NCBI RefSeq assembly: GCF_009664975.1
Contig: NZ_WJXB01000008.1
Span: 124,001-188,000 of the forward strand
Length of the DNA: 64,000 nucleotides
Source of the DNA: Paenibacillus monticola
GTDB lineage: Bacteria > Bacillota > Bacilli > Paenibacillales > Paenibacillaceae
Reading direction: 5' to 3'
Shown: positions 24,490-32,961 of the stretch, piece by piece
Position numbering within the stretch: the stretch's first letter is position 1
Layout: each line of letters begins with the position of its first letter
Translations under genes and position numbers: made by a program
Notes under the pieces: model-generated
The model's input: the letters and a program-made list of their open reading frames with translations, nothing else
The model's database searches: none
What the model was told of the DNA's origin: nothing

Positions 24490-25596
24490 ATGAAGAAAAG
24501 GAATAAAAAAGGGCTTCTGGTTGGCTTTTCATTACTGTTAACGGTAGGGCTCGCTGCTTGCGGCAGCAATAATAATACAAATGCTGCGACGGATGCACCA
24601 GCGACCAATTCTGGTAATGCCACCGCAACTGCCGAAGCGACGAAGGCACCAGCTAAAGATCCGGTAGAACTGCTTAACGTTTCCTATGACCCTACTCGCG
24701 AACTTTATGAGAATTATAACAATGCATTTTCGGCTCATTGGGAGCAGGAAACCGGCCAGAAGGTAACGATTAAACAATCGCATGGAGGATCGGGTGCGCA
24801 GAGCCGAGCCGTGCTTGACGGTCTGGAAGCGGACGTAGTGACACTGGCACTTGGTTATGATATTGATGCACTGCAAGAAAAAGGACTTATTAATGAAGGC
24901 TGGGCCAAGAAATTTGATCTTAACAGCTCCCCATACACTTCCACTATCGTATTCCTTGTACGCAAAGGCAATCCGAAGGGCATCAAGGACTGGCCGGATT
25001 TATTGAAGAAAGATGTAGAGGTTATTACTCCAAATCCTAAGACTTCAGGTGGTGCGCGCTGGAATTATCTAGCAGCTTGGGGTTATGCACTGGATCATAA
25101 CAATAACGATGAGGCCAAAGCGCAGGAATTTGTAAAAGAATTGTTTACACATGTTCCTGTACTGGATACTGGTGCACGTGGTTCAACAACAACTTTTGTA
25201 GAGCGGGGAATTGGCGATGTACTGATTGCTTGGGAGAATGAAGCTTATCTGTCGGTAAAAGAGTTGGGACCCGACAAGTTTGAGATTATTAATCCTTCCG
25301 AGAGCATTCTGGCTGAACCTCCGGTTGCTGTAGTGGATAAGGTAGTGGATAAAAGAGGAACACGTGAGGTTGCAGAAGCTTATCTGAAGTATCTTTATTC
25401 TGAAGAAGGACAAAAAATCGCGGCTGAGAACTACTACCGTCCTACACTGGAAAGTGTTAAAGCGGAGTACAAGGATAAGTTCCCGGATATCAAGCTGTTC
25501 ACGCTTGCTGATAAGTTCGGAACATGGAAAGAAACACAGGAGAAGCACTTTAATGACGGCGGGATCTTTGACAAGATCTATGTACCGGGCAGCTGA
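24490..25596 (+). CDS. sbp: Sulfate-binding lipoprotein
   Basis: Lipid-anchored sulfate (or thiosulfate) binding protein of 368 aa. The signal peptide ends in the lipobox LAAC with Cys24, then an Asn/Ala/Thr-rich linker. The mature domain has the family blocks NVSYDPTRELYENYN, IKQSHGGSGAQSRAV and ADVVTLALGYDIDAL, and NPKTSGGARWNYLAAWGYA, all typical of Sbp/CysP. The ATG at 24490 follows GGGGGAG by 9 bases. It is the first gene of the operon with cysT and cysW and lies behind a structured leader. No cysA ATPase gene follows, so it must be supplied from elsewhere. Confidence 0.95.
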   Translation: MKKRNKKGLLVGFSLLLTVGLAACGSNNNTNAATDAPATNSGNATATAEATKAPAKDPVELLNVSYDPTRELYENYNNAFSAHWEQETGQKVTIKQSHGGSGAQSRAVLDGLEADVVTLALGYDIDALQEKGLINEGWAKKFDLNSSPYTSTIVFLVRKGNPKGIKDWPDLLKKDVEVITPNPKTSGGARWNYLAAWGYALDHNNNDEAKAQEFVKELFTHVPVLDTGARGSTTTFVERGIGDVLIAWENEAYLSVKELGPDKFEIINPSESILAEPPVAVVDKVVDKRGTREVAEAYLKYLYSEEGQKIAAENYYRPTLESVKAEYKDKFPDIKLFTLADKFGTWKETQEKHFNDGGIFDKIYVPGS

Positions 25597-25635
25597 TCGG
25601 CAAGCAAGCCGAAGGCAAGAAAGGATGAATAAGGC

Positions 25636-26475
25636 ATGAATGTCACCACTACAGCTGCAGCACGACGCAAGGTGTTGCCTGGCTTTGGGCTCACGATGGG
25701 CTTCAGCGTACTTTACTTGAGCCTCGTTGTTCTGATCCCGCTCTCAGCGCTGCTCTTTAATTCGACGGGTCTCAGCTGGGTGAAATTCTGGGATGTAGCC
25801 ACGGATGCAAGGGTGCTGGCTTCCTATCGTGTCAGTCTGACTACGGCTGGGGCTGCTGCTTTTGTAGATGCTTTTCTAGGTCTGTTGCTGGCCTGGGTGT
25901 TAGTGCGCTACGAGTTTCCGGGCAAAAGAATGTTCGATGCTCTGATCGATCTTCCGTTTGCACTGCCAACGGCCGTAGCAGGTGTCTCACTGACAGCACT
26001 GTACTCTACAAACGGGTGGATTGGCTCTTGGCTGGAGCCGCTGGGACTTAAGGTCGCCTTCACACCGCTCGGGATTACACTCGCTCTGATGTTCATCGGT
26101 ATTCCGTTTGTGGTTCGAACGGTTCAGCCTGTGCTTGAAGATCTGGACTGCGATATGGAGGAAGCTTCTGCGACGCTCGGTGCAGGCCGCTTCCGGACTT
26201 TTCGTTCGGTCGTGCTGCCGGAGTTGATTCCTCCGCTACTGACCGGCTTCGCGCTGGCTTTTGCCCGTGGTATCGGTGAATTTGGCTCTGTCGTATTCAT
26301 CTCCGGCAACATGCCGATGCGGACGGAGATAGCTCCGCTGCTCATCATGTCGAAGCTGGAGCAATACGATTATGCCGGAGCTACAGCTGTGGCGCTGCTT
26401 CTGCTCCTGATTTCTTTTCTTATGCTGCTAGTTATCAATTCGCTTCAGCGTTGGGCTCGTAAAACGTCTCGGTAG
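25636..26475 (+). CDS. cysT: Sulfate ABC transporter permease CysT
   Basis: Membrane permease of 279 aa with six helices and the BPD_transp_1 fold. LPFALPTAVAGVSLTALYS and the EAA-loop sequence EEASATLGAGRFRTFRSVVL identify the CysT/CysU branch, and the ARGIGEFGSVVFISGNMP block is a CysT hallmark. It starts 39 bases after sbp, within the same transcript. It pairs with CysW to form the channel. Confidence 0.95.
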   Translation: MNVTTTAAARRKVLPGFGLTMGFSVLYLSLVVLIPLSALLFNSTGLSWVKFWDVATDARVLASYRVSLTTAGAAAFVDAFLGLLLAWVLVRYEFPGKRMFDALIDLPFALPTAVAGVSLTALYSTNGWIGSWLEPLGLKVAFTPLGITLALMFIGIPFVVRTVQPVLEDLDCDMEEASATLGAGRFRTFRSVVLPELIPPLLTGFALAFARGIGEFGSVVFISGNMPMRTEIAPLLIMSKLEQYDYAGATAVALLLLLISFLMLLVINSLQRWARKTSR

Positions 26476-26556
26476 AATGTAGTGTGCTTACGAAGCAAGT
26501 TTTGTACGAAGTAACTCATGAAGTCAATGCTAACAAAACTTTTGGGAGGAATAATT

Positions 26557-27420
26557 ATGGCGGGCACTGTCCCCCTCAACGTACCTCGGCTGAAGAAGAG
26601 TGTGTCTTCGCCCGCGACGAGGGAATCCACTGCTGTAAAATGGGTGCTGATTGTCGCCGCTGGCTTGGTCTTGTTCTGGCTGATTGCTCTGCCACTGATC
26701 GTTGTGCTGACCGAGTCATTGAAAAAAGGCTGGGGCGTATATGTGGCTGCGCTGACAGATCCCGATGCCGCGTCAGCCTTACGGCTGACACTGCTTGTTG
26801 CAGCGATCACGGTACCCCTCAACACCATTTTTGGGGTAACGGCGGCTTGGGCGGTGACCAAATTTCGTTTCCGCGGCAAAGGCTTTCTCATCACATTAAT
26901 TGATCTGCCTTTTGCTGTATCGCCGGTCATTGGCGGACTTATCTTTGTTCTGGTGTTCGGCGCACACGGCTGGTTTGGTTCCTGGCTGAGCGCCCATGAT
27001 ATCAAGATTGTGTTTGCGCTTCCGGGGATCGTACTGGCAACGCTTTTTGTGACCTTTCCTTTTGTGGCGCGCGAGCTTATACCGCTGATGGAGGATCAGG
27101 GCACACAGGAAGAGGAGGCGGCCATTACATTGGGGGCACGCGGTTGGCAGGTCTTTTTCCGGGTAACCTTGCCCAATATTAAATGGGGCCTATTGTACGG
27201 TATTATTCTGTGTAATGCGCGGGCCATGGGTGAATTCGGTGCGGTGTCTGTCGTATCCGGACATATCCGCGGGGAGACGAATACCCTACCATTGCATGTG
27301 GAGATTTTGTATAACGAATATCAATTTTCGGCGTCTTTTGCCGTAGCATCATTATTGCTGCTGCTGGCGTTAGTGACGATGATCATTAAAAGCTGGCTCT
27401 CACGCAAAAATGCTCATTGA
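26557..27420 (+). CDS. cysW: Sulfate ABC transporter permease CysW
   Basis: Second membrane subunit, about 287 aa. DLPFAVSPVIGGLIFVLVFG, the EAA-loop EEEAAITLGARGWQVFFRVT and NARAMGEFGAVSVVSGHIRG are characteristic of CysW. The ATG at 26557 is chosen because GGGAGGA lies 6 bases upstream; an in-frame ATG at 26518 has no such site. It is third in the operon. The missing cysA would energise the complex. Confidence 0.95.
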   Translation: MAGTVPLNVPRLKKSVSSPATRESTAVKWVLIVAAGLVLFWLIALPLIVVLTESLKKGWGVYVAALTDPDAASALRLTLLVAAITVPLNTIFGVTAAWAVTKFRFRGKGFLITLIDLPFAVSPVIGGLIFVLVFGAHGWFGSWLSAHDIKIVFALPGIVLATLFVTFPFVARELIPLMEDQGTQEEEAAITLGARGWQVFFRVTLPNIKWGLLYGIILCNARAMGEFGAVSVVSGHIRGETNTLPLHVEILYNEYQFSASFAVASLLLLLALVTMIIKSWLSRKNAH

Positions 27421-27527
27421 CAGCACTTTTGATTCCGTGCTAAGTTAATTCTTAGTATACAGCTGGGTAATTACGGAATTTAGTTCGGCGGGAGATGATC
27501 CCGACCCGGGGAAAGGGAGGCTGGAGA

Positions 27528-27767
27528 ATGGCTAAACCGCTGAAGGTGGATGAGATATGGTTGGAGCGGATTGCAGGACTTCTGGATGAAATGGAATTCG
27601 GCTCATTGCATATAGTGGTGCATGAAGGGCAGATTGTCCAGATGGAGCGAACGGAACGCAAGCGTTTTGAGAACGGAAATGCAAATGCAACCCCAAATGC
27701 AAATACACGTTATAGTGGAGAGACCGGAAGCCGGCGGACCGATTCCCGTTCTGTAGGACGAGGATAG
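27528..27767 (+). CDS. YezD-family small protein (DUF2292)
   Basis: Small cytoplasmic protein of 79 aa. The core PLKVDEIWLERIAGLLDEME followed by SLHIVVHEGQIVQMERTERKRF matches the DUF2292/YezD family, which often sits beside sulfate or sulfur-assimilation genes in Bacillales. The tail is Asn/Ala/Thr- and Arg/Ser-rich and probably disordered. The ATG at 27528 follows GGGAGG. It lies 107 bases after cysW and may be part of the same transcript or have its own promoter. Function unknown, but the context supports a link with sulfur. Confidence 0.78.
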   Translation: MAKPLKVDEIWLERIAGLLDEMEFGSLHIVVHEGQIVQMERTERKRFENGNANATPNANTRYSGETGSRRTDSRSVGRG

Positions 27768-27797
27768 AAGCTACTATTGCACTTATAAATTGTTATC

Positions 27798-27843
27798 AAA
27801 AAAGACCCGCTACTCTCAATGAATTTGAGGAGCGGGTCTTTTC
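27798..27843. terminator. Bidirectional terminator
   Basis: GACCCGCT plus CTC pair with GAG and AGCGGGTC, flanked by A and T runs. It ends the sulfate/YezD unit and the convergent membrane protein gene. Confidence 0.9.
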
Positions 27844-27867
27844 AGTGAGCGGCAGTATGCGCTCTGA

Positions 27868-28176
27868 TTAATAGCGTGGGGTCCGCCGTGAGGTGGAGAC
27901 ACCTTCTACCAGCAGCACAATAGCAGTGATACCGTGCATAATCCAGCCAACGAAAGGAATTAGCGCTACAATTGAAGTGACTATTCCGAGAATATTTCCG
28001 ATAAAAGGTCCACGTTCTTTTAGCAGTACAATAACAGCAACAGCATGCAGTAAAAAGGCTATGCCAAGCGGGGTCCAACCATTAGCTACTACAAAGAGTC
28101 CACCGATAAACGGCAGGGCCAAAAAGGCTTCATACGCGAAAGTTCCCCATTTTAGGAGTTTTGCTAAAGGAGACAT
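27868..28176 (-). CDS. Small membrane protein, function unknown
   Basis: Protein of 102 aa with three or four hydrophobic helices (about 10-30, 36-53, 58-75, 78-92), a positively charged N-terminus (AKLLKWG) and a tail ending RRTPRY. I do not recognise a named family with confidence. Similar short proteins are common in Paenibacillus genomes. The ATG follows GGATGGTGA. It is a single gene between the sulfate operon and an acetyltransferase gene and ends at a shared terminator. Confidence 0.7.
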   Translation of the reverse strand: MSPLAKLLKWGTFAYEAFLALPFIGGLFVVANGWTPLGIAFLLHAVAVIVLLKERGPFIGNILGIVTSIVALIPFVGWIMHGITAIVLLVEGVSTSRRTPRY

Positions 28177-28400
28177 TATACTTCACCATCCTAATTAGAA
28201 TTATTGTAAATGGATAGATAAGGCAGTGTTGTTATCCACTATTTCATAAGTTGTATTACGTAGGAAAAGAGCTGTCGTTTCAAAGTTGTGGTACACTGGT
28301 TACCCTTGTTGTGAGCAACGCTGTCGTATATATTGGTAACAGTATGCAGTAGGGTCACTAAATCGCACAAGAGAGCGAAAGAAGCAGGGGGATCTAGAGT

Positions 28401-28805
28401 ATGGAGAAGCTGGTTATCCGCCATGAAGCACCTTCAATTGAGCAGTATTTGAAGCTGCGCCATGACGCTGGACTTAGTCCAATGAGTGTGGAGGGAGCCG
28501 GGATCGGACTGCCGCGCTCTTCTTTTGCTGTGACATTATATGAAGAAGATCAACTTATTGCTATGGGACGTGTGGTTGGGGACGGGGGTTGTTTCTTCCA
28601 AATAACTGATATAGCGGTAACTCCCTCCCACCAAGGACGTGGTCTCGGAAAAATAATTATGCGTGAAATAGCTGCTTATCTTGATACGGTACCTGATAAG
28701 GCATACGTAAGTTTGATTGCAGACGGGGAAGCAGCAAAACTTTATGAGCAATATGGTTTTGTGCCAGTTATGCCGCAATCACAGGGGATGTTCCTACGGC
28801 GTTAG
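28401..28805 (+). CDS. GNAT-family N-acetyltransferase
   Basis: Acetyl-CoA-dependent acetyltransferase of 134 aa. The acetyl-CoA site is seen in DIAVTPSHQGRGLGKIIMREI (the Q/RxxGxG/A motif), with the C-terminal KLYEQYGFVPV motif. It resembles YitI-like enzymes. The substrate is unknown. GGGGG lies about 10 bases before the ATG. It is followed after 91 bases by an NAD(P)-binding gene on the same strand. Confidence 0.88.
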   Translation: MEKLVIRHEAPSIEQYLKLRHDAGLSPMSVEGAGIGLPRSSFAVTLYEEDQLIAMGRVVGDGGCFFQITDIAVTPSHQGRGLGKIIMREIAAYLDTVPDKAYVSLIADGEAAKLYEQYGFVPVMPQSQGMFLRR

Positions 28806-28896
28806 GTTAAGGGATTAATAATGATTGAAGGCTATAGAGGGAAGAATATCAGAAAGGCGCGTAAGGGCCTTATCGGAGAAAGTGAGGAAGTAGAAG

Positions 28897-29529
28897 ATGG
28901 ATGTTGTAGTGATAGGTGCATCAGGAACGATTGGGAAAGCGATTGTACAGGAGGCGTTGAAAAGAAAACATCAGGTGACAGCAGCTGTGCGCAGACCAGA
29001 GTCTTTAATCATAGAGCATGAGCGTCTGCAAATTGTAACGGTTGATGTCTTGGACCCCGCTTCAGTAGCGGCTGCAGTCCGTGGGCATGAAGAGGTGATT
29101 AGCGCTTACGGGCCGGAAAAAGGGCACGAGCTTGATCTGCTCACTGCGGCAGCTTCTCTGGTACAAGGCCTGCAGACAGCGGGAGTAGCCCGGTTACTTA
29201 TTGTTGGCGGTGCAGGTAGCCTCAAGACAGAATCCGGGGAATGGCTCATGGATACACCGGATTTTCCTGAAGAGATTAGACCACTGGCCGCTGCGCATGC
29301 AGATGCCTATGAGATCTATAGAAGCTCTGAGCTCGACTATACGTATGCAACTCCGGCTGCCTTGATCCAGTCAGGGCGGCGAACAGGACATTTCCGCATC
29401 GGATTGGACCGACTTGTGCTGGATGAGAACGGTGACAGTATCATCAGCGTCGAGGATTTTGCAGTGGCTATGATTGACGAGCTGGAAGAAGGGAATTTCA
29501 GCCGGACCCGATTTACGGTTGCGTATTAA
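28897..29529 (+). CDS. NAD(P)H-binding protein, NmrA/atypical SDR type
   Basis: Rossmann-fold protein of 210 aa of the atypical short-chain dehydrogenase group (YwnB-like). The nucleotide-binding motif is VVVIGASGTIGKAIVQEALK, and VTAAVRRPESL and VARLLIVGGAGSL continue the family pattern. The classical YxxxK catalytic pair is not apparent, so it may act as a redox sensor or reductase. GAGGAAG lies upstream of the ATG. The substrate is unknown. It is followed by a repeat-rich intergenic stretch. Confidence 0.85.
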   Translation: MDVVVIGASGTIGKAIVQEALKRKHQVTAAVRRPESLIIEHERLQIVTVDVLDPASVAAAVRGHEEVISAYGPEKGHELDLLTAAASLVQGLQTAGVARLLIVGGAGSLKTESGEWLMDTPDFPEEIRPLAAAHADAYEIYRSSELDYTYATPAALIQSGRRTGHFRIGLDRLVLDENGDSIISVEDFAVAMIDELEEGNFSRTRFTVAY

Positions 29530-29544
29530 TGATGTGGATTGGGT

Positions 29545-29740
29545 AGCTAAACGGACACAGGAGACGTTATTTCCTTGAAATAGGCCTCCTTTCATTGCTG
29601 GCGGACTGAGATTCCGTTATTGCACCTGAAAATGTGAAATAAGACTCTGTATTCATGAATAGCGGATTCTCTGTCCGCTGCTGCTCCCGATTAGGCCATA
29701 TTCCCGAGAATAACGGATCTGTAGTCCGGTTAAGGGGAAG
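29545..29740. repeat. Noncoding interspersed repeat cluster, four related units
   Basis: Four short units of the form CGGA-N6/8-(T)CCG followed by TTATT or CTG occur at about 29550, 29601, 29662 and 29713, spaced 50-60 bases. Examples are GCGGACTGAGATTCCGTTAT and AGCGGATTCTCTGTCCGCTG. No reading frame is supported. They look like the dispersed intergenic repeats common in Paenibacillus, but I cannot match them to others in this window. Confidence 0.5.
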
Positions 29741-29794
29741 TCTTTGTCGTATTGCCGGGCTGATTGATAGTATAGAGTAGATGGTGTTAGAAGT

Positions 29795-29821
29795 AGGCTA
29801 GAAGGGTAGAAGGGTAGAAGG
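29795..29821 (+). repeat. Short tandem repeat before the NAD(P)HX repair gene
   Basis: Three copies of TAGAAGGG in tandem, the last fused to the GGGGG of the ribosome binding site. Slippage could alter the spacing to the ATG. Confidence 0.6.
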
Positions 29822-29833
29822 GGGCTGAACTAC

Positions 29834-31537
29834 ATGTATCTGGTGACTGCGCAGCAAATGCGGGAATTGGACCGCGAGACGATTGAGCGGCTGGGAATTC
29901 CGGCGATTGCGCTGATGGAGAATGCCGGTCGGGCTATTGCGGAAGAGATCATCGCCCTCTGCCGGCGGCGGGGGAGAGGAAGCGCAGCACCCGCTTCGGC
30001 TGGAAGCTATGAAGCGGGTGGGTATAGTGTAGTGGGCGAGTATAGCATAGCGGACGGGCATGCTAAAGCGAGTGGAAGCGGCGGAGTGGACGCCGCGTGG
30101 AAGGGGTTCATGGTCAGCGACGATGTGGCGCTGACCTTGGACTCTGCCGCCGCCGAACACTGGCTGATCCTCGTCGGCAAAGGCAACAACGGCGGCGATG
30201 GCCTCGCCGCCGCAAGGTACCTCAGCGAGGCCGGCGTCGCCGTCACGCTGGTCTATGCAGTGCCGCCGGAGTCGCTGACCGGCGAGGCCGCCCTGCAGCG
30301 CGATGCCGCTGCAGCCATGGGCCTGTCCGCCGTAGTATACGGCCGGGACAGGCTGGACTTTGCCGAATGCAGCGGCATCCTGGATGCGCTGCTCGGCACC
30401 GGCGCCGCGGGAGCCCCGCGCGGCGCCTATGCGGAGCTGATTGCCGCGGCGAATAGCAGCGGCAAAGCCATTGTGTCCGCGGACATCCCTAGTGGTCTGA
30501 ACGCGGACACGGGGGAGACGCATGAGCCGTGCATTCATGCGTCTGTAACAGTATGCCTCGCGTTTCTCAAACGCGGGCTGCTGCAATATCCCGGTGCGGC
30601 AGCAGCCGGGCATGTGGTAGTTCGGTCGATCGGCATCCCTGCTTCCCTGGCTCGGGAAGCGGGCGTGACGACCTACCTGCTGACACCGGAAGTGCTGCGC
30701 ACACGCCTGGATGTGGACCTGTCCCGCTGCCGGTCGCCCGAAGGCCATAAGGGCACATATGGGCATGTACTGGTGGCGGCGGGCACAATGCCCATGAGCG
30801 GCGCCGGGCTGCTATCTGCCCGTGCCGCGCTGCGCTCAGGCTGCGGTCTGGTGACTTGGGCGCTGCCGCAGAAGCTGCTGCCTTTTGTTATTGGCGCTGC
30901 ACCCGAGCTGATGCTGGCGGCAGTTGGCAGCAGCCCAGATGGGAGCTGGGAGGCCGGAACGGCTGCAGAACTGCTGAAACTAAGTGTTGAGCGAGATGTT
31001 ATGGCCGTGGGTCCAGGCCTCGGCCGGTTTACGGGAGATAATGACTGGCTCCGCAGACTGTGGGAGGAGACGGCTTGTCCTCTCGTTATAGATGCAGATG
31101 CTCTGAATATATTGGCGGAGCAGGATTATAGCAGCTGGAATAACCGGCGCCAGCCAGTCATTCTTACCCCTCACCCCGGAGAAATGGCCCGGCTTGCGGG
31201 ATTATCTACGGCCGAAGTGCAGCATGACCGTATCGGCCTCGCGTTGGCCTACGCGCAGGAGCATGGCGTTATCCTTGTCCTGAAGGGAGCGCATACCGTA
31301 ATTGCCACTCCAGAAGGTCAAGCTTATGTAAACACCACCGGTCATCCAGGTATGGGTACCGGCGGAGCGGGTGATGTGCTGACAGGCGTTATTTCCGGAC
31401 TGCTGGCTCAGGGGCTAAAAGCCGTGCAGGCGGCTGCCTTTGGTGTATACCTGCACGGGTTGGCTGGAGAGCGAGCTGCTTATCGGCGTCATAATCCGGC
31501 GTCCTTAATCGCCGGGGACATTATAGAAGAACTCTGA
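29834..31537 (+). CDS. nnr: Bifunctional NAD(P)HX epimerase/dehydratase
   Basis: Metabolite-repair enzyme of 567 aa that epimerises and dehydrates hydrated NADH/NADPH. The N-terminal YjeF epimerase domain shows MRELDRETIERLGIPAIALM, LVGKGNNGGDGLAAARYL and SADIPSGLNADTG. The C-terminal YjeF dehydratase domain has KGTYGHVLVAAGTMPMSGAG, VLTPHPGEMARL and the NTTGHPGMGTGGAGDVLTG motif. An insertion of about 55 residues rich in Gly/Ala/Ser (about 44-100) lies before the epimerase glycine loop, and this part of the gene is GC-rich compared with neighbours. AGAAGGGGG precedes the ATG. It is a single gene convergent with a membrane protein gene. Confidence 0.95.
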   Translation: MYLVTAQQMRELDRETIERLGIPAIALMENAGRAIAEEIIALCRRRGRGSAAPASAGSYEAGGYSVVGEYSIADGHAKASGSGGVDAAWKGFMVSDDVALTLDSAAAEHWLILVGKGNNGGDGLAAARYLSEAGVAVTLVYAVPPESLTGEAALQRDAAAAMGLSAVVYGRDRLDFAECSGILDALLGTGAAGAPRGAYAELIAAANSSGKAIVSADIPSGLNADTGETHEPCIHASVTVCLAFLKRGLLQYPGAAAAGHVVVRSIGIPASLAREAGVTTYLLTPEVLRTRLDVDLSRCRSPEGHKGTYGHVLVAAGTMPMSGAGLLSARAALRSGCGLVTWALPQKLLPFVIGAAPELMLAAVGSSPDGSWEAGTAAELLKLSVERDVMAVGPGLGRFTGDNDWLRRLWEETACPLVIDADALNILAEQDYSSWNNRRQPVILTPHPGEMARLAGLSTAEVQHDRIGLALAYAQEHGVILVLKGAHTVIATPEGQAYVNTTGHPGMGTGGAGDVLTGVISGLLAQGLKAVQAAAFGVYLHGLAGERAAYRRHNPASLIAGDIIEEL

Positions 31538-31543
31538 CCCCTG

Positions 31544-31999
31544 TCAGAGCAGGAGCAGACACAAAAGCGGCACGAACAGCGCAAATATAGGGAGTAACAG
31601 CGGGAATCTTTCCACCACCAGCTGCGCTATCCGGAACAGCAAAAGTCCGGCAATCCCGCCAATACCCCACAGCATTGAATCTCCACCCTGCTCTGCGACC
31701 AGCCAGAAGCCTGCACCGAACCCTGCAGCAGCGTATATGAACAGGGCCAGGATCTGGGAAGTGGAGCGCAGTATGCGTAGAAGAGCATCAGCTACCAGAG
31801 CGGTAGGTAATCCATAGGCGTAGATGGCATACGGTAAAGAAATCGGCCAACCCTTCGGGATACCGTCGTTTTGCGGAAATCCAAGCAGAAGCAGAGAAAT
31901 GAGCAGAAAGTTTAATCCGGCACAGGCCAATTTACTTAAGGCGTATAAGCCAGCTGTTAACCGGACCGACGGGATATCGTAGTCATTCATTTTGTTCAT
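31544..31999 (-). CDS. Membrane protein, function unknown
   Basis: Protein of about 151 aa with about four helices (about 14-38, 52-70, 75-100 and 110-150), ending in a run of Leu. I do not recognise the family. The start at 31999 (MNKMNDYDIPS) is chosen because AAAGGA lies 9 bases upstream; a longer frame to 32095 lacks a site. It is convergent with the NAD(P)HX repair gene with a 6-base gap, and no terminator hairpin lies between. Confidence 0.65.
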   Translation of the reverse strand: MNKMNDYDIPSVRLTAGLYALSKLACAGLNFLLISLLLLGFPQNDGIPKGWPISLPYAIYAYGLPTALVADALLRILRSTSQILALFIYAAAGFGAGFWLVAEQGGDSMLWGIGGIAGLLLFRIAQLVVERFPLLLPIFALFVPLLCLLLL

Positions 32000-32250
32000 A
32001 AGCAGCTGTCCTTTCCAAGGAGAGTGGATGTGACTGCCGGACTGGAGATGAATCCGGTAGTTCTCAGCTTGTAACCATATCCCCTCCGTTGACATGGTTT
32101 TCCGTTCTTAATATTCCTCTTTGCGTTCCCTCTTTCCGTATATTTCTATGCGTATGCCTAGAAATGGGTGCGCCGTTATCGCGTCTAATGTCTTCAATTC
32201 TCGGATAAAAAATAAACTTGACAGGTTCGAGATTATTGATTTGAATTCAT

Positions 32251-32279
32251 TCAACGAGTGTTTGGTCTGTTAATATAAT
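32251..32279 (+). promoter_or_regulatory. TetR gene promoter and operator-like site
   Basis: TATAAT at 32274-32279 lies 17 bases from a weak -35. TCAACGAGTGTTTGGT (32251-32266) lies between them and recurs with 13 of 16 matches at 32946-32961. This fits an autoregulatory TetR operator. Confidence 0.5.
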
Positions 32280-32300
32280 CTATGAGAGGGTGGAGTACTC

Positions 32301-32927
32301 ATGTCTCAAGTCACCCAAATGAAAAAGAAAACAAGCAGGGACATCCAAGCAGCAGAGAGGAAGCAACAAATTCTGGATGTCGCTAAGCGTTTGTTCGCGG
32401 AGAATGGATATCACGCAACTTCCATGCGGGAATTGAACAAAGGACTCGGAATGGGCGAAGCTTTGACCTATCACCACTTTCCTGGTGGCAAGCTGGAAAT
32501 TCTCAACGCCGTTCTTCAAGCCGCACAAGAAAAAAGAATAAAATCAATCATGGGTTCCATGGAATTTCTCGGTGAGGATATGCCCCTAAGGAAATCTCTC
32601 CTGACGTTTGCCCATAGATTGACTGAGCAATTTATGGATGACAAAGAATATTTTCAGATATTATTCAGAGAAAAAAATCTATTGAATAACGAACAATTGT
32701 CGCTCATAAACGAGCTAACCCTGCAACCGTTAGAGGCAATGGCTAATTTTTTGGCAGATCGTGCTGCACTAGGTGAAGTCCGGGCTATGGATTTTCCTAT
32801 CGCGGTGAGCCAATTCACTTCTCAAATCGCCGTAATTATTTTCCGCAAAATGTTTTTTGATGTAGATACAGATAGCCAATGGCTGGAGCGGATCGTTGAT
32901 CATTACGTGAGTTTGTGGTCAGGTTAA
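32301..32927 (+). CDS. TetR/AcrR-family transcriptional regulator
   Basis: Repressor of 208 aa. The HTH reads ILDVAKRLFAENGYHATSMR followed by a GMGEALTYHHFPGGKLEIL recognition segment. The C-terminal ligand domain is divergent, as usual. GGGTGGAG lies just before the ATG. The natural target is probably an adjacent efflux pump, but only the last 30 codons of such a pump remain downstream (32960-33052). The regulator therefore seems to have lost its neighbour target and may control other genes or itself. Confidence 0.9.
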   Translation: MSQVTQMKKKTSRDIQAAERKQQILDVAKRLFAENGYHATSMRELNKGLGMGEALTYHHFPGGKLEILNAVLQAAQEKRIKSIMGSMEFLGEDMPLRKSLLTFAHRLTEQFMDDKEYFQILFREKNLLNNEQLSLINELTLQPLEAMANFLADRAALGEVRAMDFPIAVSQFTSQIAVIIFRKMFFDVDTDSQWLERIVDHYVSLWSG

Positions 32928-32945
32928 TTTTTTTGTCTGTTTGAC

Positions 32946-32961
32946 TCAACAAACGTTTGGT
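32946..32961. promoter_or_regulatory. Second TetR operator-like site
   Basis: TCAACAAACGTTTGGT contains the palindromic core AAACGTTT and matches the site in the TetR promoter at 13 of 16 bases. It abuts the transporter remnant. Confidence 0.45.

Noticed and set aside
26445..27005. Minus-strand frame of 186 codons across cysT/cysW
   Set aside because: Shadow of cysW. The protein has no hydrophobic or domain pattern, and both plus-strand genes are clear.
28821..29021. Small frame before the NmrA-like gene
   Set aside because: It overlaps the true gene in a different frame, ends in Cys/Arg-rich sequence and has no family likeness.
29798..30766. Long minus-strand frame of 322 codons opposite the NAD(P)HX repair gene
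   Set aside because: It arises from the GC-rich composition of the true gene on the plus strand. It has no ribosome site and no recognisable domain.
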